Shown one piece after another: positions 10,241-19,137 of a stretch of 43,411 bases of DNA (position 1 is the first letter of the stretch; each line of letters starts with the position of its first letter). Made by a program: the position numbers and the translations under genes. The notes beneath the pieces are model-generated. The model did not search any database and was not told the DNA's origin. It saw nothing but the letters and a program-made list of their open reading frames with translations. Origin of the DNA: Geosiphon pyriformis (lineage: Eukaryota; Glomeromycota; Glomeromycetes; Archaeosporales; Geosiphonaceae); assembly GCA_016748015.1 (NCBI GenBank), contig JAAOMT010000219.1, forward strand, positions 351,617 through 395,027, given 5' to 3'.

Positions 10241-11628
10241 CCAATGGTTTTTGTCATTATTTTTTAGCTTAATTGGTAACACACATTACCATGATTATGC
10301 TACTGAATATAGCATATTATGGGTGTATAAACTATTTCAGTAGGTGAGAAAGCAAAAAGAGTACGTGATAAGGTTATTAAAGATAAAAAAAAGTATTGTC
10401 ATTATTATTTGTTTTTGGACAAGAACCAGTCTTAAGTATTTAAAAAAGAAAAGAGAAGTCACATCTCTTTATATGTATTAAAAGTGCAACCAGCAATAAG
10501 GAGAAGCCAAAACTACTTAAAAAAATTGTAATTAGAATTCTTTCAATTAGTTATCAAAAGGGTATGGTGTTCAAATACCCACTTTGAAAACAAAGTTATA
10601 GAAATAATAAAAAGATTGTAAAAATAAAACATAACTGAAATAGATTTAAACTTTTTATTGTTGAGACTACTTTCTAACAATGTGATACTTTATTACTTAT
10701 TTTAATATTTTAACAACTTGTTCAGTGAAACAAGACTTAATGTGAAATGGTAATAACATATGATTTAAAAGATCAAAAGTAATAAAAAGCTTGATGGTAT
10801 TATTAACAACTAGATAAGAAGTTATAAATAATGTAATTCCAAATGGTGATAAGGAATATGAGAAGGCATACTTGAAATTGTGATAACAAGCATTTAAAAC
10901 ATAAGAAGAAAGAAAAAAAGAGTAAGGAATAGAGGAAAGAACTAACTGTTTACTATAAAACTATAGTAAAAAGTTGGCTTAGTATTGAATTGATGCTTTT
11001 CTAAGCTGATAGAGAGACTATATATATAGCTAAATTATATTAAATCTGCATACTATATTAAGACTATTTAAGATACATCAATTATTTATACATTTTAATT
11101 TAATCAATTCATGATAAGCTTTACTCGGCATGTTATTTTCTCAAAGCTAGTGATTTTTAGATGATCAGATTTAGATGGCTGGATTTAGAACATTAATTAT
11201 AAATCAATGATACCAATTGTGATTATGATTAACATAATCAGAAGTAGATCAATTGATTAATTTTTTAATAACTATTTTTAATTATTGATCACAGATCTGG
11301 AATGTTAGATTGTTCTAATAAAAATGTATAAGAATTTTGGAACATAACAAAACTTGTTGTTATCTGATTACATACATCAATTATTCATTTTCATTGGTGT
11401 TTCTTAGTTTGTCAAAATTTCTTTGTATTCAACTTAGTTAAACTGTTGGATTGTGCCATATTTCTTTGTTGTAATTGGATTGATTGCTGATCATTTATTT
11501 TCAGATTGCCAGCTAATTTTGTTGATTAAGTGTAATAATGTAGGCCTTTTACACATGATTTTGATGTTAATTTTTATTGTATATGTTGTAATTTTTGCAT
11601 TGAAAAGTGTGAAAATCTTTTAGTAATA
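10241..11628. mobile_element. Unidentified 1.39-kb insertion in A4 RT
   Basis: The A4 RT frame is interrupted here and resumes on the other side. The flanks are TTGGTATTA (10232-10240) and TTGGATATTA (11629-11638), a likely 9-10 bp target duplication. I find no ORF over about 60 codons and no clear terminal inverted repeat or poly(A) tail. Near its left end is a match to a Pol III A box (TAGCTTAATTGG, 10265-10276), and 290 bp further a B-box-like GGTGTTCAAATACC (10566-10579). The spacing is too long for a normal tRNA-like promoter. It could be a SINE composite, a non-autonomous DNA transposon or a remnant LTR; I cannot decide. Confidence 0.5.
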
Positions 11629-11678
11629 TTGGATATTATTACAACTGAAAAAGCCTATTCACTCTTGGTTTTTTGTAT
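11629..11678 (-). pseudogene. A4 pol segment between two insertions
   Basis: On the minus strand this short piece reads the pre-RT segment (TKSEWAFPVV-like, here with changes), matching 15465-15505 of A5. It joins the RT fragment at 10240 on one side and the pol/protease part at 19138 on the other. The last four bases, GTAT, are the target duplication of A5. Confidence 0.75.
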
Positions 11679-11769
11679 TGTTACAGTTGAAACTTATACT
11701 TTTTATTAATTATCACATGTATTAGCCACTGATGTTATATAAATTAGCCACTCTATTTTTGGAAAGTAA

Positions 11770-11826
11770 TCATTGACCTGATTATTGACTTGATTATTGA
11801 CCTAGTTGTTAACTTGATTATTGACC
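11770..11826 (+). repeat. 12-bp minisatellite in LTR A (A5, 5')
   Basis: Four full units plus a partial unit of the GACCTGATTATT motif lie immediately upstream of the TATA box. The 3' LTR of the same element has three full units (18562-18608). Confidence 0.8.
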
Positions 11827-11838
11827 ACTTTTGACAAT

Positions 11839-11846
11839 TATATAAA
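11839..11846 (+). promoter_or_regulatory. TATA box of LTR A
   Basis: TATATAAA (TATATAAG at 18620-18627 in the 3' LTR) is conserved in every less-decayed family A LTR at the same place, 10-20 bp after the 12-bp array. It probably sets the start of the genomic transcript. Confidence 0.55.
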
Positions 11847-12361
11847 CAATGAATCTCTTAGCTGTAAAAAAGCATGTAAAAATCAAAAAAATAAAGAAAT
11901 AAAATAACAACTTCATCTTAATCTTTCTCTTATTACTAATTTCCCTTTCCCTACCTTTAAGTTCTGAACATCTTAAAGATAAAAGACTACTTGTTGGCAT
12001 TTATTTATCCTTTTTCTAGAACATGTAATTGCAGCATTTGAAAACTATTGAATAAAACATGACTGAAAAGCATATTTGATATCTAATATTGAATGCTAAG
12101 AGTGCTGATGTAAGGCATAGAATTATATTAGGTGTGATCAATTGTTGACAATATGGACTATTTCTCTACCTTCAGATTCTCCAGTTATTTTTTAAACAGT
12201 ATAGTGACTGAGATATTTTATGAGACTGATCTTGTACATTGAATCCATACTTATTTAATTTGCTCCTTGAAGTTGAATTCTCTTTAATTATTTCCATCAT
12301 CCTACAATTCTGTTCTCCCTTGCTATCCATTAGCTTGTTACTCCAACCTGTAACATAAAAG

Positions 12362-12378
12362 TGGTGCTCTCTGTGAAG
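12362..12378 (+). other. Primer-binding site of family A
   Basis: TGGTGCTCTCTGTGAAG starts six bases after the LTR. TGG at its start would pair with the CCA end of a tRNA. I did not assign the tRNA. The same sequence occurs on the minus strand in A4, next to its LTR (around 22225-22241). Confidence 0.55.
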
Positions 12379-12407
12379 TTGTCAAAATCTACTTTGTTTC
12401 CTATTGT

Positions 12408-13960
12408 ATGGGTGATTATTCATATCTGCCACAACAAACAGAAGAAAACTTTGAAGCACACAACAAAAACAATCTAAACTTTATTGAACTCAATCCTTTG
12501 TCCTCCTACTTGATTTGCTTCTCCATTGAAGAACAATCCAGCAGACAATTCCAAGACTTTTGAAACTGGTTCCTGAACGAGCATTTAGCTGAAACCTATA
12601 CAGCTTATACAACTTATTACTTTGACCAAGCTTATTTTGAAAACAACTTTGAAGAAAAAAACAACAGTATCAATCAGCTTTTATATTCTACAATCTTTGA
12701 ACAACAGTCCTTTGATTTCGAATATCTGAATCATCAAATCCACATTTGGATTGCTGTTCATCAATCAACAGAAACTTTTTTTGAAACAAAAGAAGAAAAC
12801 TATCAAACTGCTCCGGTTTTTGATCTCTTTTCAAGTGAATTAGAACACTCCACATAAACAGTTACATCTGAACCAATGGCTTAAGACCCTCTGCAACAAA
12901 ACATTCTGATCGCCCTCCAAGATATACAGACTGCTTTAAGGTGAAGAAACAACACCCCATTACCATTATTCAGAAGTGATGCCCAAGATTTAATTGAATG
13001 ACTAGATGATTTGAGAGAGCTGTTACAGCAAACCAATATAATAATGAATACAAGTTCTAAATCATTGGTGGCTATCTTCAAGGCTCTTCTGCTACTTGGT
13101 TCTTACAAGAAACCAATGCCAATGGTTAACAAAAAATTATTAGATGGGCACCAGCAAATACTAGAGAAGATAACACCTCTTTCACTACCCGGTTTGAAAT
13201 GAAATTTAGAACTTCCATCTTAATTTCAAAATGGCATATAGAATTAAAAAGAAGAACTTAAGGCCTTGGTAAAGTTGTGACAAAATATGCCAAAGCAATA
13301 AAAAAACTTATTAAACAGGTAGACTTTAAAAGAAATTAGACAGAAAAGCAAAAAATACATTCTTTCACAAAAAGATTGAGAATTGATCTATCATATGCTT
13401 TTTGGTCTCTTTTGGCCTTGAAAGATAATCCCACAATGGATATGGCCATTGAACTTGCTCAGAAAATAGAAAACAATCAAAGAATGTACTTAGGATCTAC
13501 ACTTCTAGTTTTTGCTCCTGCCCCTATTATGGCTCCTGCTCTCCAAATGGCTGCTATCTCTTTTGCTGTCTAAACTCAAGACCCAAATAAACAGTTAATA
13601 GATAGACTTACAGCTAATTTTGCCTGGCTATTAGAACCATTAGCCCAAGCAGTCAGAAACAACCAGCAATCCCAAAGACCCAGATTTGAATTCCGCTTCA
13701 ATCAGCCCCAGCAACCATCATATCAAAGACAACAAAATTATGGCCCACCTGTGTGCTATCACTGTGGGCTAACTAGACACTTTTCCAGAGACTGTAACAA
13801 TTCTCTATTGCCTCCTTTAGCTCCCAAAAATAATAACACCCAGAATAACAGACCCAACAATAATAATATTTCCAATTAAAGACCCAATCATGCCAACATC
13901 AATTTCTTTGGAGAGGATCCCTTAGTTGAAGCTACTGTTTATCAGCCTTTAAACTGGTAG
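12408..13960 (+). pseudogene. gag of family A, A5 copy
   Basis: Gag builds the virus-like particle and binds element RNA. The frame opens at ATG 12408 (MGDYSYLPQQTEENFEAH). The central part (13010-13450) resembles the retrotransposon gag domain (WLDDFERAV, GYLQGSSATWFLQE). A CCHC knuckle, CYHCGLTRHFSRDC, lies at 13754-13795 in a Gln/Asn-rich tail. The stop TAG is at 13958-13960, about 516 codons in all. One base is missing in a T run near 13013 compared with A4. Many in-frame stops fit a Gln (CAA) or Trp (TGG) codon of the other copy, e.g. TAA at 13571-13573 where A4 has CAA. Confidence 0.8.
13948..13954 (+). promoter_or_regulatory. -1 ribosomal frameshift heptamer UUUAAAC at the gag end
   Basis: The gag frame reads CCT TTA AAC TGG TAG, so the heptamer T TTA AAC is in the exact X XXY YYZ register, one codon before the gag stop. 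After a -1 shift the frame continues AFKLVGTPSKSKSA into protease without a stop. A4 has T TTA AAT in the same register (20648-20654, minus strand), followed by TGG TAA and an open -1 frame. Downstream GGCAC (13960-13964) could pair with a later GTGC to form a stem. UUUAAAC is a well-known efficient slippery sequence in RNA viruses. Confidence 0.7.
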
Positions 13961-15045
13961 GCACACCTTCAAAGAGTAAGAGTGCAAGCCAACCAGAAGA
14001 AAACCTCTTTTTTGCTTTTAACTTAACTAATAATGATCATGATATGGATGAACTGGCAATTAACACTTCTGAATTAACAAAAAAGAAGAAGAAAGCCAAG
14101 GTTGATTTCGTTATAGATTCAAAGAAAGCCTCCATATCAACTGCCAATAACAATGAACCACCAAAGACTAAAGTTTTTAAAAATTCTTCAAAGTTGGAAC
14201 CTCCAGAAATTGTACAAAAATTTGGACCCTATTTTTTTGTCAAGAATCTCATGGAAATGCCTGCACACATTACATTTGGCCAACTGATGACCCATCTACA
14301 GTTCAGAAAAGATCTTCACAAATCATTAATACCAAAGAAAAAGACACCAAAGACCAACAAACACCTTCGCCAAGCTGGACTTGCTGATAACAACAATGTT
14401 ACTCCTTTGATTTGTAAAGCCCAAGTGGCTGGTTACTTTATTGATCTGATCTTAAACAGTAGATTATCTGTTAGTGTAATTGCCAAACATTTTTTTGAAA
14501 CAATTGGCAGAAAGATTAATGAGTCTTTTACAAGACCAATAACTAATATACATGGTAACAAGAAGAAAGATCTGGGTATAGCCAAAGCTATTCCTGTCCA
14601 CATCAATGGTATCAGCATTAAAACTGATATGAAAGTATCTGAAGCAAAAGAGTACACCATAATTGTTGGTAATAAGTGGCTTAAGAAAGCCAAAGCACTA
14701 CTTGACTATGAACTTTGTGAGCTAATTATCAGATATGGTGAAAAGCCCATTGTAGTTAAGTGCTGTCATTGGACAACCTCTTCAGTACCCAAGCAAAACC
14801 AAGAAGAAGAAACAGATAAATCAAATGATGATGAGAGTGATGATGAAAATCAAAAAGAACAAGAAGAAACTGCTAAACTCGCCTATACCATCTTTACCAG
14901 CAATAACAAGCCACTGGACAATGTTAAAGCTAACAAAGAAGAAATTATGGTAAATGGCAAGCTGATTTGCTGGCCCTACTATGATATCTTTAGAAGAACC
15001 TTTGACAGAAAACCTAGCAAGAAAGCAAAATATAGTTATTGGTAG
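13955..15045 (+). pseudogene. Aspartic protease (Pro) with acidic linker, A5
   Basis: The frame is open from the frameshift site to a TAG at 15043-15045, with a first ATG at 14044 (333 codons). The N-terminal half is a Lys/Pro-rich linker. The retropepsin-like fold follows: VAGYFIDLILNSRLSVSVIAKHF (active-site triad N-S-R at 14455-14463 instead of D-S/T-G), then PVHINGISIKTDMKV and IIVGNKWLKKAKALLDY. The last third is acidic (EEETDKSNDDESDDEN). A4 has tryptophan TGG where this copy has TAG, so the stop is a mutation and pol originally continued through it. The altered triad makes activity unlikely. Confidence 0.8.
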
Positions 15046-16444
15046 CATGGCTTTTGTGCATGGTGCTGGTGTAATAAATCTTTGTATTCACCAAATAATA
15101 AATGCAAATCCTGCCTAATCTATTACAAAGATTGGAAATCAATTAGCTTGATACTCAGAGAAGAATTAAAAGAAGTACAGAAGTCCTTTGAGAGTAAACC
15201 ACCTGAAATCCAATCACTAGTTGTAGAACAAAGAGAACCTTTCTTTGAAGAAAGGAAAGTGAACATTGAAAATCTGTTGGCTAAAAATAGCCCAGTTATC
15301 TCAAAAGAAGGTGATATTCCTGGATAAATCCATGTAATACAACACACTATCACCACCAAAAAAACTCACCCCATCCATTTAAAGCCTTATCAATCCAATC
15401 GACATAATAATAAGTTTATTAAGAAAGAGATAAACTGAATGAAAAATCTTGAATTCATATAAGAAACCAAGAGTGAATGGGCTTTTCCAGTTGTAGTGAT
15501 ATCCAAGAAAAGTGGAATCCTACACTTCTGTGTTGACTACTGCCAATTAAATGCCATCACTATAAGAGATATATACTCACTTCCCAAAATTGATGCAATG
15601 CTAGATAAATTCAATGATACTGCTTTCTTTTCAACCATTGATTTAACTGCTGAATTTTGGCAAGTAGAGATGGATTCAGAAAGCAGAAAAAAAACTGCTT
15701 TTATTACCAAGTATAGCACCTATAAATTCACAGTCATGTCTTTTGGTCTTACTAATGCTCCTCTTATCTTTCAATGCCTAATGGATAAAGTGTTTGAATC
15801 AGTAAAAGAAAACTTTGTTTTGGTTTACTTAGATGACATAATAATATATTCAAAAATCTGGGATGAAAACCTTAAACATTTACAAAAGGTTTTTGACCTG
15901 TTCAGAAATGCTGGCCTTAAGATCAACCCAATTAAATCTTTCTTTGGATGCCAATCCACCCAGTTTTTTGGTCATCTTATTACAAAAGATGAAATCTTCT
16001 TTGACCCAGCTAAGGTTGAAAAAGTCCAGAACATTAGACAACCAATAAATGTTTTTGAACTATGCTTTTCCTTGGTTTGGCCTCTTACTATCGCAAATTT
16101 ATCAAAGATTTTTTTAAAATTGCCTTTTCTCTTAATCAGCTACTCAGAAAGAATGTCAATTATTACTGAGGCACTTATTAACAAAAAGCTTTTGAATTTC
16201 TGAAGGAAAAACTTGTTACTGAACCAATTCTTAAACAATCTGATCTGAACCAACTTTTTATCCTTTACACTAATATATCTGGTTATGGACTTGGTGTTAT
16301 CCTTTTACAGAAAGATGAAAATGGCAGAGAACATACCATAGCATATGCCAGTAGATCTCTTATACCAGCAGAAAAGAACTATTCAGTTACTAAACAAGAA
16401 TGCTTAGCAGTAGTTTGGACTACTAGCTACTGAGATTAATATCT
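15046..16444 (+). pseudogene. Cys-rich motif, reverse transcriptase and RNase H, A5
   Basis: A CX2CXCX10CX2C motif (15055-15114) follows the protease. RT then shows FCVDYCQLNAITIRDIYS, STIDLTAEFWQVEM, SFGLTNAP and an intact YLDD (15826-15837), with an open stretch from 15496 to about 16060. One base is lost at about 16066 (CTATGCTTTTCC against CTATGCTCTTTCC in A3), which shifts the frame into FGLxxYYRKFIKDF. RNase H is recognisable up to YLLGAKLLV, where about 208 bp present in A3 (6928-7135) are deleted between AATTNTTAGTA repeats. RT copies element RNA and RNase H removes it; neither is made intact here. Confidence 0.85.
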
Positions 16445-16684
16445 TCTTGGTGCAAAATTATTAGTAACTTTTTCACAAACAAACATGATAATGGACTTGA
16501 ACAACTACTCTGCTTTAATAGAATTTTTGGATAAAAGACAATACCCACCAAAATACACTTGACAGCAAAGAAAACATTTGCACAAACAATCAAATTTCTA
16601 TTTGATCTGCCAGAATTAATTATACAAAAGAAACAGAAAAAATTCTGATCACTCTTAGAGAGTCATCAGATTTGAAGAAAAAAA

Positions 16685-17804
16685 AATTGTAATATACAAC
16701 ATGTATACTGACCCATTAGCTGAACACTTTGGAAAAACAAAAACAATTCAAAAAACTTTAGTTCATTATTATTGGCCTACTTTGGAAAAAAACATTGCTG
16801 AATACATCAAAACCTGTGACATCTGCCAAAGAAGAGACAAACCCAATCGCAAAGAAGATATCCATCCAATCTCTATTAGTCAACCATTTGACAGAATTGG
16901 TATAAATATTGTTGGACCTTTAACAATCACTCCTGATGGCAACAGATATATTATTACAGCTACTGACTATCTTACAAAGTGGGTAAAAGCAAGAGCCACT
17001 CCAGACCAAACAGCAGTTTCAATAGCCAATTTCATCTATGAAGATATCATTTGTTATCATGGCTGTCCCAAAAAACTTTTATCTAATAGAAAAAGAGCTT
17101 TTCTTAGTACACTGGTTAAAGAACTTTGTAGAAAAATAAGAATACGTTATAAACTTTCCTTTCTTTATTACTCCTAAACAAATGGCCTAGTAGAACATTT
17201 CAATAGAACACTATGTGAAACCCTAGCCAAGACCAGTAAAGAAACAAACTTATGGGACAAAGTACTGTCTTCAGCTTTGTTTGCTTATAAAACTGTGAAT
17301 CATGACATAACAAGTTATGAATCTTTTTATCTGCTCTATAGACACATAGCAACACTACCAATAAAAACTGATATTGAAACAATACCCTTTGAAGAGATTA
17401 CAATAGAAAATTACAAAGACATTTTGCAAAGAAGACTTGGTACTATTCTTGACTCCTTGGTAGAAGCACGAATAATTGCTTTTGAAAAAATAAAACAGTT
17501 CCAAGAAAAGCTTAAGAAAAAAAAAACCTATAAAACACTTTCTTTAAGTATTGATGACTTGGTATTAGAATACCATTTTGACAAAGACAATATTTATGGT
17601 GATAAATTTTCTAGCTGGTAGAAAAAACCCTTTATAGTCAACAAAGTTTTGAACAATGGTTCTTATATTCTTCAAGATCAATCCAGAACAATCTTCAATG
17701 ATCATCCTGTTTATGGTACATAACTCAAAAAATATCATAAACAATCTGATTGGTTGCCTATTGTAGTAATACTGACTTAAATAATCAGCAAAAATCAAGT
17801 ATAA
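16685..17804 (+). pseudogene. Integrase, A5
   Basis: Zinc-binding N-terminus: EHFGKTKTIQKTLVHYYWP and CDICQRRDK (16720-16845). Core: the first Asp is Asn (IGINIVGPL, 16905-16907), the second is Asn (SNRKRAFLS, 17085-17087) and the Glu is kept (17193-17195). A TAA at 17174-17177 replaces the Gln of the S-Q-TNG motif. The C-terminal GPY/F-like module (17560-17760) has TAG for Trp at 17619-17621. The frame ends ISKNQV-TAA at 17802-17804. The enzyme would insert cDNA with a 4-bp stagger, judging from the GTAT duplication. Two of three catalytic acids are lost, so it is inactive. Confidence 0.82.
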
Positions 17805-17845
17805 ATAAATGCACTATTCCCAAAACAGAGATATCTTCAATTAAC

Positions 17846-18502
17846 ATGAACAATTATTTTCTAGATCAAAACATTCAAAATGCCTTCTATACTCTTCATA
17901 AGTATTGGATTAAAAACTATCCAAATGCTATTCTAACCATTGGAAAACAAACCACTATAACTGATAACAATGAAACACATACTGTTATTAGACCAAAAAA
18001 AACTACTACCAAAAAAGAAAAAATTGGTAGTAAAATAGATAAATATCTGTTGAAAAGTATAACAGCAGCTATATTTTTATCTTTCAATACAATTAGAAAA
18101 ACACTTCAAGAAATCTTATCCATAGACAAAAACTTGTTATATGAAAAGCAATTAGAACTCTATGGTTACCTTGGTGAAATTATAGAGAATATGAAACTTA
18201 TGAAGTAAACAATTTCAGAGATACAGGCAAAAATTTTGGGTATTATATGGTTAGATGTTTCAAGAGTTTTAACTATTGCTAAAAGAGCCAAAACTCTAAT
18301 ACAAAAGTTTGGTCTCTTGGATACAAAACTCATTTTGCCTCAAGTGTTATATACTTTATCCACAAAAAACTTCAACAAACTAGTTAGCTTTGAGTTAGAT
18401 AAAACCCTTTAAATAGATTATCTTATGAATAGCTTGATTTCACCAGAGCTTAATTTCTTTGAAGAGGATGATGTTATGATTGAAACCTATACTTTTTATT
18501 AA
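17846..18502 (+). pseudogene. ORF3 of family A, A5 copy (unknown function)
   Basis: This frame lies -1 relative to integrase and overlaps its end if read upstream (open from 17750). The first ATG with coding similarity between copies is 17846 (MNNYFLDQNIQNAFYTLHKYW), giving about 218 codons ending TAA at 18500-18502, 31 bases inside the LTR. A basic cluster (RPKKTTTKKEK) near residues 51-61 is followed by amphipathic helices (LYEKQLELYGYL, VLTIAKRAKTLIQ). There is no signal peptide and no membrane segment. TAA at 18206-18208 and 18411-18413 interrupt it. It is present in at least five copies. It might bind nucleic acid or be a chaperone-like accessory; this is a guess. Confidence 0.65.
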
Positions 18503-19137
18503 TTATCACATGTATTAGCCACTAATGTCATATAAATTAGCCACTCTATTTTTGGAAAGTGATCATTAACCTGATCATTGATCTAGTTGTTGATCTGATC
18601 ATTGACTATTTTTGACAGCTATATAAGCAATAAATCTCTTAGCTATAGAAAAGCATGTAAAAATCAAAGAAATAAAGAAATAAAATAACAACTTCATTTC
18701 AATTCTTCTCTTATCACTAATTTCCCTTTCCCTACCTTTAAGTATCTGAACATCTTAAAGATAAAAGACTACTTGTTGGCATTTACCTATCCTTTTTCTG
18801 AAACATGTAATTGCAGCATTTAAAAACTATTGAATAAAACATAACTGAAAAGCACATTTAATACCTGATATTGAATTCTAAGAGTGCTAATGTGAGGCAT
18901 AGAATTATACTAGGTGTGATCAATTGTTGACAGTATGGACTATTTTTTTACCTTCAGATTCTCCAGTTATCCTTTAAAAAGTATAGTGACTGAGATATTT
19001 TATGAGACTAATCTCACACATTGAATCTATACTTATTTAATTCACTCTTTAAAGTTGAATTCTCTTTGATTATTTCCATTACCCTACAATTCTGTTCTCC
19101 CTTGCTATCTATTAGCTTATTATTCCAACCCATAACA
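18472..19137 (+). repeat. 3' LTR of A5 (666 bp)
   Basis: It starts TGTTATGATTGAAACC after the purine tract and ends CCCATAACA. It is colinear with the 5' LTR, with scattered transitions and one 12-bp unit fewer. TATATAAG lies at 18620-18627. Confidence 0.92.

Larger units (their letters stand above)
11679..12355 (+). repeat. 5' LTR of A5 (677 bp)
   Basis: It starts TGTTACAGTTGAAAC and ends CCAACCTGTAACA, so the ends form the short inverted repeat TGTTAC/GTAACA. It contains the 12-bp array (11770-11826), TATATAAA (11839-11846) and a transcribed part ending in the leader. The 11-bp length difference from the 3' LTR is about one 12-bp unit, with scattered substitutions, so this insertion is not recent. 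Confidence 0.92.
11679..19137 (+). mobile_element. Complete family A Gypsy retrotransposon, copy A5 (7459 bp)
   Basis: Both LTRs are present (677 and 666 bp), each starting TG and ending CA, and flanked by the direct duplication GTAT (11675-11678 and 19138-19141). The interior has a primer-binding site, gag, protease, RT, RNase H, integrase, ORF3 and a polypurine tract (gaagaggatga, 18461-18471). Domain order PR-RT-RH-IN marks it as Ty3/Gypsy. It lies inside another copy of its own family (A4) in the opposite orientation. Stops, one-base losses and a deletion of about 208 bp in RNase H make it non-autonomous. Confidence 0.92.

Noticed and set aside
10265-10345. tRNA gene
   Set aside because: There is a good A-box match, but no B box at tRNA distance and no cloverleaf with an acceptor stem.
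14433-14693. Minus-strand open frame of 86 codons opposite the protease
   Set aside because: It is the antisense shadow of the conserved protease frame; a similar shadow appears opposite the A4 protease (19910-20170).
17750-18502. ORF3 as an envelope gene
   Set aside because: The position fits, but no signal peptide, transmembrane helix, furin-like site or cysteine pattern is visible.
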